NCBI RefSeq assembly: GCF_009827545.1
Contig: NZ_WTYS01000001.1
Location: forward strand, 2,381,772-2,445,771
Direction: 5' to 3'
Origin: Pontixanthobacter gangjinensis
GTDB lineage: Bacteria; Pseudomonadota; Alphaproteobacteria; Sphingomonadales; Sphingomonadaceae
DNA length: 64,000 nt
How positions within the stretch are numbered: the first letter of the stretch is position 1; each line of letters opens with the position of its first letter. The position numbers and the translations under genes are program-made. Below, in pieces: positions 45,042 through 56,492 of the stretch. The notes beneath the pieces are model-generated. The model searched no databases. It was not told the origin of the DNA and saw only the letters and a list, made by a program, of their open reading frames with translations.

Positions 45042-46252
45042 CCGCCAATACGCGCCAACAATTCAGCCGGCGCGCCAACGCTTTCCTCGTCAAAAACATA
45101 ATTAGGCGTCGGCACATCCAGCGGCGCAGGGCTTGCTTCTGCCAAATCCTGTCCCGCAACCGTCAGGCCCAGAGTCCAGCCGCCGACGCCTTCGGCCACT
45201 GTTAATCCATCGTCACCTTCGGCAACGCCGTCCCACATTACAGGCGGCAGCGCGCCACCAAATGCAGCCATCAACATTTCGCCGCCATCAAGCTGCGGAT
45301 CATCCCCGCCCCGCCCGAACAGATTCTGGCCGACAACAACATTGCGCGCGTGCGGATTGTAGCTTGGGTCATTGAATTCTTGCGTATAGGCGACAACCAT
45401 CACGTGCGCGGTCGGGTTGTTGTTGAGGATATTGCCTTCGATCAGAACCCCGTCATTGGCCATTACCAAGATCCCGGTGCCGCGCCGCACACCTGCAACG
45501 ATATTACCAGGAGGCGCAAAATTCTGCGTGTCATTATCGATCACCAAATTGTTGCGCAGGATCACATTGCCGCCGCCCATAATTGGCAAATTGGGCAAAT
45601 CGAAAACCAGCAATCCACCAGTGTTGCGCGTTGCGATATTGTTTTCGACCAAGGCGTTGCGGCTGTTCTCAATCTCGATGCCTGCCACGTTAGCTTCGAC
45701 TATCGAGCCACGCACGGTTATGTCACGGCTCTGCCCCACATAAATGCCTGCGTCCGACGCACCGGATACTTTTGACCCGTCGACCAGCACGCCGGTGCTT
45801 TCAACCGGATATATGCCGTATGCGCCATTCGAAGCATCAGGACCATTGGTCCAGGTTACACGGATCCGGTGGTAAACAATCGCATCGGCACCTTTCGATT
45901 TAACCCCATCGCCCTTCGGGTTTTCCAGTGCGAAATCACGCAGAGTGACGAAGTCCGAAGTAACAAGCAGCCCCTCGCCTGCGCCCTGCTGACCGGTAAA
46001 ATCGAGCACCGACTGATCCATGCCCGCGCCGCGCAGTGTAACGCTATCAACATCGAGCGAGAGGCCATCGGTCAGCGCAAAACGCCCTGCGCCCAGCACA
46101 ATTTCATCACCAGCTTCGGCGAGAATTAGCGCCTCCTGCAACCGTTCCTGTGCGCCCTCACCTGCTTCAACAACAATTGTCTCTGCCGATGCGGGTTGCG
46201 CCGCGAGTATCAGCGCGGACGCTGCAAGACATACCCCATTCAGCTTTTTCAT
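45038..46252 (-). CDS. Exported parallel beta-helix protein
   Basis: A 404-residue secreted protein. The ATG at 46252 is chosen because AGGGAGA precedes it and a clean signal peptide ends at ASA (residue 23). The mature part has repeated short strands and Asn/Val ladders (GSIVEANVAGIEIENSRNAL, NNIATRNTGGLLVFDLPNLP, GTGILVMANDGVLIEGNILN) typical of right-handed beta-helices such as pectate-lyase-like NosD folds. No catalytic motif is recognised. It is coupled to the dihaem cytochrome gene, a partnership I have seen in many proteobacteria without known function. Confidence 0.88.
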   Translation of the reverse strand: MKKLNGVCLAASALILAAQPASAETIVVEAGEGAQERLQEALILAEAGDEIVLGAGRFALTDGLSLDVDSVTLRGAGMDQSVLDFTGQQGAGEGLLVTSDFVTLRDFALENPKGDGVKSKGADAIVYHRIRVTWTNGPDASNGAYGIYPVESTGVLVDGSKVSGASDAGIYVGQSRDITVRGSIVEANVAGIEIENSRNALVENNIATRNTGGLLVFDLPNLPIMGGGNVILRNNLVIDNDTQNFAPPGNIVAGVRRGTGILVMANDGVLIEGNILNNNPTAHVMVVAYTQEFNDPSYNPHARNVVVGQNLFGRGGDDPQLDGGEMLMAAFGGALPPVMWDGVAEGDDGLTVAEGVGGWTLGLTVAGQDLAEASPAPLDVPTPNYVFDEESVGAPAELLARIGG

Positions 46253-46354
46253 TCTAAGTCTCCCTCTTAGATACACTCTGCGCGAAATTTTGTCCGAAAC
46301 CAAGCGGCAGTTTCAATCGTATGAATGCTACAACCTATATCGAGGATTACGCCG

Positions 46355-46771
46355 ATGATCGCTGCCAGATACTTGTTGCCTGCATCTGCAGCGCTTGTCT
46401 TTGCGACCCCGGCATTTGCTGCGCCCGAGGCGATCACCGGCAATTGGAAGACCGATGACGGCAAAGCGGTCATCCAGTTTTATAAATGCGGCGGTGATAT
46501 GTGCGGTAAAATTTCGCGTTTTCTGGTCCCCGAACCAGCCGGCGGCGCGCGCGATGACAACAATCCTGACAAAGCAAAGCGGAGCAGAGCGCTCAAAGGC
46601 CTGCCGATATTCTGGAGCCTTTCAGAAAATGGGTCGAAGTATAAGGGCAAAGGATATAGCCCAGAAGAAGGTCGCTATTTCAATGCGCAGGTCTGGCGCG
46701 CCGGTAACACACTGAAAGTGCAGGGCTGCGTTGCTGTATTCTGTAAGACAGTGACCTTCACCAAGGTCTGA
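46355..46771 (+). CDS. DUF2147 exported protein
   Basis: A 138-residue periplasmic protein. The signal peptide ends at AFA. The mature part starts PEAITGNWKTDDGKAVIQFY and carries Cys pairs in KCGGDMCGKIS and QGCVAVFCKTV, the DUF2147 pattern. Its function is unknown. The ATG at 46355 with GAGG upstream is preferred over an ATG at 46325. It is divergent from the beta-helix gene. Confidence 0.86.
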   Translation: MIAARYLLPASAALVFATPAFAAPEAITGNWKTDDGKAVIQFYKCGGDMCGKISRFLVPEPAGGARDDNNPDKAKRSRALKGLPIFWSLSENGSKYKGKGYSPEEGRYFNAQVWRAGNTLKVQGCVAVFCKTVTFTKV

Positions 46772-46789
46772 CTGGCCCAAGTCGAACTG

Positions 46790-47128
46790 TCAGCCGATAC
46801 CGATGGCACAGAGGCCCGCACTGCTGGCGACTACGGCCACAGCTTCTGTATCGCCGATCCGGCGAACCCGTTTGATGAAGTCGCCGACGCCTGTAGGATT
46901 TTCTGTTTCGCCTTCTTGGGCCCGCATATTCTGCAAACCGATCAATTGCGCGATGGTCAGCCGGTCAACCATCCGACCAGCCATGCATTCAGCGCGCTTT
47001 TCGCCAATTCCGTTTTCTACCAACGCAGATTTAACGCGCCGTTCAATCAGAGGATTGGCCAATCCAGCATAAATTGCAGCACCGCCAATCGCAGCAAGCA
47101 AAAGAATGAAGATGAGAAGTTTGCGCAT
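46790..47128 (-). CDS. Small exported or anchored protein, unknown family
   Basis: A 112-residue protein. A hydrophobic N-terminus (KLLIFILLLAAIGGAAIYAG) is followed by a helical domain LVENGIGEKRAECMAGRMVD, RLTIAQLIGLQNM and a C-terminal Ala-rich part. I do not recognise the family beyond similar unnamed sphingomonad proteins. It is 3 bp downstream of pntB on the same strand, so it may be the tail of the pnt operon. Confidence 0.6.
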   Translation of the reverse strand: MRKLLIFILLLAAIGGAAIYAGLANPLIERRVKSALVENGIGEKRAECMAGRMVDRLTIAQLIGLQNMRAQEGETENPTGVGDFIKRVRRIGDTEAVAVVASSAGLCAIGIG

Positions 47129-47131
47129 TGA

Positions 47132-48583
47132 TTAATCCAGGCTCTTCACAATTTCTTCGACCATCTTCTTCGCATCGGCGAGCAGCATCATGGTCTGGTC
47201 CATATAGAACACATCATTGTCGACCCCGGCATAGCCGACCCCACCCATGCTGCGTTTGATGAAGAAAACCTGCTTGGCCTTGTCGACATCGAACACTGGC
47301 ATCCCGTAAATGGGGGACGTTTTGTCAGTTTTCGCTGCGGGATTGACCACGTCATTCGCACCAATAATGAAAGCCACATCCGCCTGCGCAAAATCACTGT
47401 TGATGTCTTCTAGCTCGAATACTTTATCATAATCGACGCTAGCCTCTGCGAGCAGCACGTTCATATGACCCGGCATCCGGCCTGCAACAGGATGGATGGC
47501 GAATTTCACATTGACGCCTTTTTCCTCAAGAAGATCACACATCTCGCGCAGAGCATGCTGCGCCTGCGCCACGGCCATGCCGTAACCCGGAATAATGATG
47601 ACGTTTTCCGCCTGCTCAAGCATGAACGCCGCATCGGCGGCGCTGCCTTGCTTGTAAGGGCGCTGTTCACGCGGTTCACCTCCGTCGGAGACCGCTTCCA
47701 CACCAAAACCTCCGGCAATCACCGAAATGAAACTGCGGTTCATCGCCTTACACATGATGTAGGACAGGATTGCACCGGATGCGCCGACCAGCGCGCCGGT
47801 GATAATCATCGCCGTATTGCCTAGGGTGAAGCCCATCGCCGCCGCCGCCCAGCCAGAATAGCTGTTGAGCATCGAAACCACGACCGGCATATCCGCACCG
47901 CCGATCGGAATGATCAACAAGAAACCGATGATGAAAGCCGCGCCCAGAATGGCCCAGAACATCCACCCCTCACCTCCACCGCCCAATGGGCTGATCGCGT
48001 AAAGCGCAGTCAGCGCAATGATGCCTGCCAGTGTGCCAAGATTAATAATATGGCGGCCCGGCAGCATGATCGGGGTGCCCGACATATTGCCGTTCAATTT
48101 GGCAAAAGCGATTACCGAACCGGAGAACGTAATGGCACCGATCGCCGCGCCCAGCGCGAGCTCAATTCGGCTGACAGTCAAGATTTGACCCGCCGCATCG
48201 GCAATCCCGAAAGCTGCCGGATTAAGAAATGCTGCCAAGGCAACAAGCACCGCAGCGAGACCAACGAGCGAGTGAAAAGCGGCGACCAATTGCGGCATAT
48301 CGGTCATCGCGATCTTGCGTGCGATGGTGAAACCGATGATCCCGCCAAGGCCGATTGCAATCAATATTTCGGGCAGACTGGCCACATCATGGGTCAGCAG
48401 GGTTGTGACCACTGCAATCAACATGCCCAGCATACCATACCGGTTACCCGCACGACTGGTTTGCGGCGAGCTTAATCCCCGTAAGGCAAGAATGAACAGC
48501 ACACCGGACGCGAGATAGGCAAGCGCCACCCATGCCGGGGTCGCCGCAGCTTCAGTGCCAGCGGATAGAAGGGAGATCATCAT
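47132..48583 (-). CDS. pntB: NAD(P) transhydrogenase subunit beta
   Basis: A 483-residue subunit with eight to nine membrane spans (proton channel) and a C-terminal NADP(H)-binding domain: VIIIPGYGMAVAQAQHAL, FAIHPVAGRMPGHMNVLLAE and SPIYGMPVFDVDKA are hallmarks. With the alpha subunits it moves hydride from NADH to NADP+ driven by the proton gradient. It overlaps the alpha-2 gene by 4 bp. Confidence 0.97.
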   Translation of the reverse strand: MMISLLSAGTEAAATPAWVALAYLASGVLFILALRGLSSPQTSRAGNRYGMLGMLIAVVTTLLTHDVASLPEILIAIGLGGIIGFTIARKIAMTDMPQLVAAFHSLVGLAAVLVALAAFLNPAAFGIADAAGQILTVSRIELALGAAIGAITFSGSVIAFAKLNGNMSGTPIMLPGRHIINLGTLAGIIALTALYAISPLGGGGEGWMFWAILGAAFIIGFLLIIPIGGADMPVVVSMLNSYSGWAAAAMGFTLGNTAMIITGALVGASGAILSYIMCKAMNRSFISVIAGGFGVEAVSDGGEPREQRPYKQGSAADAAFMLEQAENVIIIPGYGMAVAQAQHALREMCDLLEEKGVNVKFAIHPVAGRMPGHMNVLLAEASVDYDKVFELEDINSDFAQADVAFIIGANDVVNPAAKTDKTSPIYGMPVFDVDKAKQVFFIKRSMGGVGYAGVDNDVFYMDQTMMLLADAKKMVEEIVKSLD

Positions 48584-48885
48584 GCCTTCTTCCCTTCGGC
48601 TGCTGGCTTATCCTTCTTCTTGTACATCGCCAGCATTCGTTCGGTAACTGCGAAGCCACCGAAGATATTGATGCTAGCGAGCACCACTCCGGCGAGGCCC
48701 AGCCACTTGGCAGCCGGACTTCCTGCCTCGGCGCTAGCAATCAGCGCACCAACAATGATGACCGAAGAAATCGCATTGGTCACCGCCATCAACGGCGTGT
48801 GCAGCGCTGGCGTGACCGACCAAACGACGTAATAACCAACAAAGCAGGCCATTACGAAAATCGAAAGAATCGAGATGAAGTCCAT
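48580..48885 (-). CDS. pntAB: NAD(P) transhydrogenase subunit alpha part 2
   Basis: A 101-residue membrane part of the split alpha subunit. It has three hydrophobic spans, with VTPALHTPLMAVTNAISSVI and FGGFAVTERMLAMYK as diagnostic motifs. The split PntA arrangement is usual in alphaproteobacteria. It shares its first base region with the alpha-1 stop (48885), so all three subunits are coupled. Confidence 0.96.
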   Translation of the reverse strand: MDFISILSIFVMACFVGYYVVWSVTPALHTPLMAVTNAISSVIIVGALIASAEAGSPAAKWLGLAGVVLASINIFGGFAVTERMLAMYKKKDKPAAEGKKA

Positions 48886-50012
48886 TATCCGTTCTCCATC
48901 AGTCGTTCGTTCACAATCTTACCGCCTTGCGTGAGCCGCACGGCGTCGCCGATCTCATCGTCGAGAACCGGCCTTCCGGCTTCCGCATCCCAGAACGCGC
49001 TGAGAAAGTTGTAGAGATTTCGGGCATAAAGCGCCGAGGTATCCGCCGCCAAATGCGCTGGCGTGTTGGAAAAGCCCATAATTTTAACGCCGTGTTTGAC
49101 CACGACCTTGTCCGGCTCGCTGCCTTCGACATTGCCGCCTTGCGCGACGGCGAGGTCGAAAATCACACTACCCGGCTTCATCGTGGCAATTTGAGCGTCT
49201 GAGATCAGGCGCGGCGCGGCCCGGCCCGGGATCAACGCCGTAGTAACGACGATATCCTGCTTGGCGATATGGCTTGATACCAACTCGGCCTGTGCCGTCT
49301 GATATTCCTGGCTCATTTCGGTGGCGTAACCGCCACTGCCTTCGCCTTCGATACCCTCGACTGATTCAACGAAGATTGGTTTTGCACCAAGCGATTGGAT
49401 TTGTTCTTTGGTGGCACTACGCACATCAGTGGCGGAAACTTGGGCGCCCAGCCGCCGTGCGGTCGCGATCGCTTGCAAGCCAGCGACACCAACACCCATC
49501 ACAAAAGCGCGAGCGGCTTGGATCGTCCCTGCCGCAGTCATCATCATCGGGAAAGCGCGCCCATATTCGTCAGCTGCCGCAAGAACCGCCTTGTATCCCG
49601 CGAGATTTGACTGGCTGGAGAGCACATCCATGCTTTGAGCGCGGGTAATGCGGGGCATGAATTCCATGGCCAGCGCCTCAAGGCCCGCTTCGGCATAGGC
49701 CTCAACACGGCCCCTCTGCCCGAAGGGATCAAATGTTGCGACTACCCATGCCCCGCTCGCAGCGTTTTTCAGCGAGGCTGCGTCAGGAGCATGTACCCCC
49801 AACACAATATCCGCCTTTGCCGCAGCATTGGCAGCGGACGTAATTTGCGCACCTGCTTGCTCATAGTCGGCATCGGAAATCGACGCATGTTCGCCTGCGC
49901 CGTTCTCAACCGAGACTTCCGCCCCCAACGCGATGAATTTCTTCACTGTTTCAGGAGTGACCGATACGCGCTTTTCCCCTGCGGCGCGTTCTTTCAGGGC
50001 TGCTATGAGCAA
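48885..50012 (-). CDS. pntAA: NAD(P) transhydrogenase subunit alpha part 1
   Basis: A 375-residue soluble NAD(H)-binding subunit. It opens with ERAAGEKRVSVTPETVKKF, as in alanine dehydrogenase/PntA, and contains GVGVAGLQAIATARRLGA (Rossmann loop) and TALIPGRAAPRLISD. The start seems to be the TTG at 50012; no in-frame ATG lies upstream before a stop. It is the first gene of the pnt operon and lies 12 bp after the small cytochrome oxidase subunit gene. Confidence 0.95.
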   Translation of the reverse strand: MLIAALKERAAGEKRVSVTPETVKKFIALGAEVSVENGAGEHASISDADYEQAGAQITSAANAAAKADIVLGVHAPDAASLKNAASGAWVVATFDPFGQRGRVEAYAEAGLEALAMEFMPRITRAQSMDVLSSQSNLAGYKAVLAAADEYGRAFPMMMTAAGTIQAARAFVMGVGVAGLQAIATARRLGAQVSATDVRSATKEQIQSLGAKPIFVESVEGIEGEGSGGYATEMSQEYQTAQAELVSSHIAKQDIVVTTALIPGRAAPRLISDAQIATMKPGSVIFDLAVAQGGNVEGSEPDKVVVKHGVKIMGFSNTPAHLAADTSALYARNLYNFLSAFWDAEAGRPVLDDEIGDAVRLTQGGKIVNERLMENG

Positions 50013-50024
50013 GTCGGAAATTTC

Positions 50025-50150
50025 TTAATCAGCAATCAGGATGACGACGATCAAGGTAATTACCGCGAGTAGCGGAACCGACCACTTCAAACTCGCGATG
50101 AACGAATTGTAGGTCTTCTCTGCCGCTTTCATGTCATTTGCCGAAGCCAT
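50025..50150 (-). CDS. aa3-type cytochrome c oxidase subunit IV (tiny)
   Basis: A 41-residue protein with MKAAEKTYNSFIASLKWSVP followed by one membrane span (LLAVITLIVVILIA), the pattern of the bacterial aa3-type oxidase subunit IV family (PF07835). It lies immediately upstream of pntAA on the same strand (12 bp), so it likely heads the transhydrogenase transcript. Confidence 0.85.
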   Translation of the reverse strand: MASANDMKAAEKTYNSFIASLKWSVPLLAVITLIVVILIAD

Positions 50151-50319
50151 TCGATTATTCCCCATTAAAAGTTGTTACGTATCTAAACTCATCCGGTGCG
50201 GTCTATCGCGCTGCATCGTCCGCTTCAAGCCTTTGAAAGATGTTCTTAGCCTTAATCGGACCTTTACCCGTTCCGCCTAAACATCAAGCCTGTATCGCAA
50301 TGGGACGGTTTTGAAGAAC

Positions 50320-51753
50320 ATGGCAGAGAGCGAGTCGCGCCTATTAATGCTGATTGACGATGAGCCGGCGCAAAGTCGTCTCATTACAGCGCTCGCCGCC
50401 CGCGAGGGATGGCGCACACTTGTTGTTCGTGATTCGGAAACAGCAATTGCTATGCTCGGCACGCGTCAAGGCATGCAATGTTCTGCAATTATCCTAGATC
50501 AATGGGTGCCCGGCGATGAGGCCAGCACGTTAATTGAGGAGCTGAAAGCACGGCGTCCCGCGATGCCAATTCTCATGTTGACCACCAGTTCAAGCCCGCT
50601 GCTTGCTATCGATGCGATGCGTGCAGGAGCAACGGATTATCTGATCAAGCCCGTTTCACCAGACCGTTTGATGCAAGCGCTACGCAGCGCGACCAAAAAC
50701 GAAGCGCCCAAAGATGAACTGCAGCCGCTGACCGAAAAAATGAGCAGCGCGCTCGATTTCGATTCGATGATCGGCAATTCACCAGAATTTCGCTCCGCCT
50801 TAGCAAAAGCAGCCAAAGCGGCTCGTGGGCACGGGCCGATCCTTATCGAAGGCGAAAGCGGCACTGGCAAAGAGATGCTCCTTCGCGCAATGCATTTGGC
50901 AAGCCCACGGGCAAAAGCGGCCTTCCGGCTGATAAATATCCGTTCGGTTCCGGCCAATTCGATCGAATCGGTGTTGTTCGGCCATGAACAAAACGCCTTT
51001 CCCGGCGCATTTGACCGCCAAGTTGGCGCGATCCAATATTGCGACGGCGGCACTTTAATCCTCGATGAGGTCGACCGCCTTGATGATGATTTGCAGGCCA
51101 AACTAGCCGAAACAATGAAAACAGGCATCGTCCGCCCGATCGGTGCAAAGCATGGATTTAGGGTGGATGTGCGCCTTATGTGCGCCAGCAATCTACCGCT
51201 CGATGATTTGGGCGATGCGCAGAACAGCGTTGGACACTTTCACCCAGAATTGCTCAGCGCAATTTCACAAACCAAAATCAAATTGCCGCCCTTGCGGGAG
51301 CGACCCGGCGATATTCCCGCCCTGACGAGGTACTTTCTCTCGCGGATCGGCGACCAGCCCGGTCTGCGCAGTATTTCGATCAGCGAAAGCGCGCTCAATT
51401 TGCTGTCTGCATTCGATTGGCCGGGCAATGTCCGCCAATTACAAGCTGTGTTATTCCGCGCCGCAGTTTTCTGTGACCGTGAAACCCTTACCGCTGAAAG
51501 CTTCCCGCAATTGGCCGAAGTCGTCGGCGAAATTGAAGATGACGGGTCGCCAGCATTGCAGGAAGGGGTCGGCGTGATGTTGTATACGTCCGATGGCAAT
51601 TTGCGCCCACTAGAAGACATCGAGGCAGATGTTATTCGGCTCGCGATTGGACATTATCGCGGCCGAATGACCGAAGTCGCCCGCCGCCTCGGAATCGGTC
51701 GCTCCACCCTTTATCGCAAGCTGGGTGATCTGGGTATCGGCGACGCTGCCTGA
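50320..51753 (+). CDS. NtrC-like response regulator with degenerate sigma-54 contact loop
   Basis: A protein of about 477 residues. The receiver domain keeps the acidic pocket (D13, D14), phospho-acceptor D60 and Lys near 110 (LIKPVS). The AAA+ domain has Walker A GESGTGKE and Walker B GGTLILDEVD. The loop that should read GAFTGA is NAFPGA (225-230), so contact with sigma-54 is doubtful. A Fis-type helix-turn-helix ends the protein (MTEVARRLGIGRSTLYRKL). A TTG at 50311 is an alternative start. No sensor kinase is adjacent. It may work as a sigma-54-independent or repressor-type regulator. Confidence 0.88.
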   Translation: MAESESRLLMLIDDEPAQSRLITALAAREGWRTLVVRDSETAIAMLGTRQGMQCSAIILDQWVPGDEASTLIEELKARRPAMPILMLTTSSSPLLAIDAMRAGATDYLIKPVSPDRLMQALRSATKNEAPKDELQPLTEKMSSALDFDSMIGNSPEFRSALAKAAKAARGHGPILIEGESGTGKEMLLRAMHLASPRAKAAFRLINIRSVPANSIESVLFGHEQNAFPGAFDRQVGAIQYCDGGTLILDEVDRLDDDLQAKLAETMKTGIVRPIGAKHGFRVDVRLMCASNLPLDDLGDAQNSVGHFHPELLSAISQTKIKLPPLRERPGDIPALTRYFLSRIGDQPGLRSISISESALNLLSAFDWPGNVRQLQAVLFRAAVFCDRETLTAESFPQLAEVVGEIEDDGSPALQEGVGVMLYTSDGNLRPLEDIEADVIRLAIGHYRGRMTEVARRLGIGRSTLYRKLGDLGIGDAA

Positions 51754-51832
51754 GTATTTGCGGGCGCGCGCTCGACTCAGGTCACTCGTTTGGTCTAACC
51801 CCTTTCGAAATCAATATCGGGGGGTATGAAGA

Positions 51833-52867
51833 ATGGCTAAGTTTTGTGCGGAATGTGGCGCGCAGTTAGATCCGAATGCAAAATTTTGCGGTGGATGCGG
51901 GGCCGCCAGGGCTAACACCGGACTAGCAAACAACACGGCCTCTTCAGCAACTCCTGTATCGCCGCCTCCACCCTTTCCCGCAGCGCCTCCAGCGCAGCCA
52001 GCTGCTGCTCCTGCTTATGAAAACTTGCCGGCAGACAATACCGGAAAAATTGTGGGCATCTCGGTTGGCATCGGCGGCGTTTTAACCGCGGCGGCTCTTG
52101 CTGCCTATATGTTCCTGCAACCGGTCAAGGATGAGGAAGGAACAAGCGCTGTTGAAGCTCCCGCCCAAGTGAAAGCCGAAGATCCTAACGCGCCTCGTCC
52201 GCAAAGCTGGTTTGACGATTATTCTGACACATTCCAGTCGGCCGAACTTACCCGGTTGCTTGCAGGCACAGCCCAAAAACGCAATTTCCCCACAGCACGC
52301 GGTTCCAGAGTGCTCGAGACAATGAAGCCTGGCATCGCTGTCACAGGGCGTTGGGTCGAAGGCGCTGATCCCAAAACGCGTTGGCTCAAGACCAAAGATG
52401 GGGGATATATCTGGGAAGGCAATTTAGCCAAAATGGAAACAATCACATCGGCGGGCATGCTAGGCCTGATTGCGAACACACCATTCAGCGAATTGCGCGG
52501 AAAAATCGATCCAGTGGGTCAATATCGTGCGGGAGGGCCTGGCTGGGATACTGACGCTTGTGAAACCTATGCAAGCACTGATGGAACCGCTGATGTTATG
52601 GTGGAACAGGGCAAGGCAACATCATTTACCACCACCAGCCCAAAACTTGCGACCGCGAAAAACATAAAGGTCGGGTCGTCTGAAGCTGAATTGCGCAAAG
52701 CTTATGGCTCGAAGCTAGAGTCGGAGCAGAACCCATATGACGGTACAGACTATTTCATCTGGGATAGCAAAGACCGCGGCATCAAATTTCATGTAACCTC
52801 TGCCGGTAATATCGATTTCATTTCGTCAGGCACTGATTCGATAAGATATGTGGAAGGCTGTTTGTAG
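51833..52867 (+). CDS. Zinc-ribbon membrane protein with SH3-like exterior part
   Basis: A 344-residue protein. The N-terminal zinc ribbon has Cys5, Cys8, Cys19 and Cys22. A Pro/Ala-rich linker (about 38-68) and one membrane span (about 73-96, GISVGIGGVLTAAALAAYMF) follow. The remainder would face the periplasm, with WVEGADPKTRWLKTKDGGYI resembling a bacterial SH3 domain and a C-terminal domain containing KVGSSEAELRKAYG. A cytosolic metal-binding head on a periplasmic sensor-like body suggests signal coupling, but the function is unknown. It starts 79 bp after the response regulator. Confidence 0.75.
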   Translation: MAKFCAECGAQLDPNAKFCGGCGAARANTGLANNTASSATPVSPPPPFPAAPPAQPAAAPAYENLPADNTGKIVGISVGIGGVLTAAALAAYMFLQPVKDEEGTSAVEAPAQVKAEDPNAPRPQSWFDDYSDTFQSAELTRLLAGTAQKRNFPTARGSRVLETMKPGIAVTGRWVEGADPKTRWLKTKDGGYIWEGNLAKMETITSAGMLGLIANTPFSELRGKIDPVGQYRAGGPGWDTDACETYASTDGTADVMVEQGKATSFTTTSPKLATAKNIKVGSSEAELRKAYGSKLESEQNPYDGTDYFIWDSKDRGIKFHVTSAGNIDFISSGTDSIRYVEGCL

Positions 52868-52934
52868 CAACCGCGCCTAATTGGGCTTGAAAAGATCTAT
52901 CGCATTTGTGCGTTTGCAACGCTAGGCGAAGCGG

Positions 52935-53696
52935 ATGAACGATAGATTAGATTTCAAGGGTCGAACGGCGCTGATCACAGGCGCAGCATCAGGAATTGGC
53001 GCGGCATGCGCTCGATTTCTCGATAGAAGCGGCTCGGCAAGATTGATTCTCGTCGATGTGGATGAGGCAGGGTTAAGCGCGCTCGACCTGCAATGCGAAA
53101 CAGTTCGCATTGCAGGTAGCGTCGATGACCCAGAATTATGGTCGCGCCTCGAAGCCGATTTGACGAGCCTCAACCATGCGATCGTGAACGCCGGAATCGG
53201 CGGATTTGGTGAAATTGCTAATTTGGACCTGGCCGAATGGCGCAGGGTCATGTCAGTCAATCTGGACGGCGCATTCCTGACGCTTTCATCAGCCCTGCGC
53301 GCTATGCAGAAAACTGGTGGCGGCAGCGCGGTCGTAACCGCTTCTGTAACAGGCGTGAAGCCCGTGCCTGGCATCGGCCCCTACGGAGTTGCCAAAGCGG
53401 GCGTCGCGCACATGGCACGCATTGCTGCAGCAGAAAACGCAAAGCATAATATCCGCGTCAATGCGATTGCGCCGGGCGGCGTCGACACAGCGATTTGGGA
53501 AGGTGGCGAGGACTTTTTGAAATCTGTCAAAGCGATTGGCCGCGAGGCGACGCTAAAGACGATGGCTGCCACCACCCCGAGGGGGCAATTTGCAACGCCG
53601 GACGAATTGGCAGGAGAAATCGGCTTCCTCCTGTCCGATATGGCCGCCAATATGACAGGCCATGTGATGATCAGCGATGGCGGGTTTTCATTCTGA
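52935..53696 (+). CDS. SDR-family oxidoreductase
   Basis: A 253-residue classical short-chain dehydrogenase. The cofactor loop TGAASGIGAACARFL lies near residue 16, with NAGIGGFGEI as the middle motif. The catalytic set is intact: Ser in VVTASVTG, then YGVAK, and NAIAPGGVDT after. NAD(P)-dependent alcohol/ketone chemistry is expected; the substrate is not deducible. Confidence 0.9.
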   Translation: MNDRLDFKGRTALITGAASGIGAACARFLDRSGSARLILVDVDEAGLSALDLQCETVRIAGSVDDPELWSRLEADLTSLNHAIVNAGIGGFGEIANLDLAEWRRVMSVNLDGAFLTLSSALRAMQKTGGGSAVVTASVTGVKPVPGIGPYGVAKAGVAHMARIAAAENAKHNIRVNAIAPGGVDTAIWEGGEDFLKSVKAIGREATLKTMAATTPRGQFATPDELAGEIGFLLSDMAANMTGHVMISDGGFSF

Positions 53697-53796
53697 GCAA
53701 AATGCAGCCCGGTTTGGATAAAAATTATTAGGGATTACACTGTAACAGTCTCCGAACATGCCTCGGCAAATGTGCCGTTCCACTGTGAGGACTATG

Positions 53797-54210
53797 ATGC
53801 CACAAGACCACTTTGAGCTCGCCTGTGACCGCCTATCGGCTGATGTCGATGCCGTTCAATTTGAGCGTCTGCGCTGGAGCCGTGACGAGGGGCCGAAACT
53901 GGCCCGTCTGGTTGAATTGGCACAAGGAGCGGTTGATGACCGTTTCGATATGGAATTGGCTGAAGAGGGCGCAAGCAGTTCAAGCAAGCGGTTTGTTCTG
54001 AAAGTCCATAGCAAGCGCATCGCCGCAGTTGCTGTCGGATTGGACAAAGGACGCGCACTGATGACTGTCGAACCGATCGACCGCAGCGAATTTTCCGTCA
54101 AAGCAGGGCCGCCCATCAATGACGATTATGAAAATGTGAACGAGAATTGGATGGAAGACGCAATGTCGTTGCTGTTCGAACGGATCAATAGCCGGTCAGG
54201 ATCTGACTAA
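53797..54210 (+). CDS. Hypothetical cytoplasmic protein
   Basis: A 137-residue acidic protein without signal or membrane segment. I start it at the second ATG of a tandem (53797), with GAGGA upstream. No family is recognised. KRFVLKVHSKRIAAVAVGLD and the final WMEDAMSLLFERI suggest a mixed alpha/beta fold. It converges on folP with 6 bp between the stops. Confidence 0.6.
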   Translation: MPQDHFELACDRLSADVDAVQFERLRWSRDEGPKLARLVELAQGAVDDRFDMELAEEGASSSSKRFVLKVHSKRIAAVAVGLDKGRALMTVEPIDRSEFSVKAGPPINDDYENVNENWMEDAMSLLFERINSRSGSD

Positions 54211-54216
54211 AACCAA

Positions 54217-56492
<2,276 letters not shown>

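Noticed and set aside
50637-51191. 184-codon open frame antisense to the response regulator
   Set aside because: The sense frame has intact receiver, AAA+ and HTH motifs; the other is a shadow.
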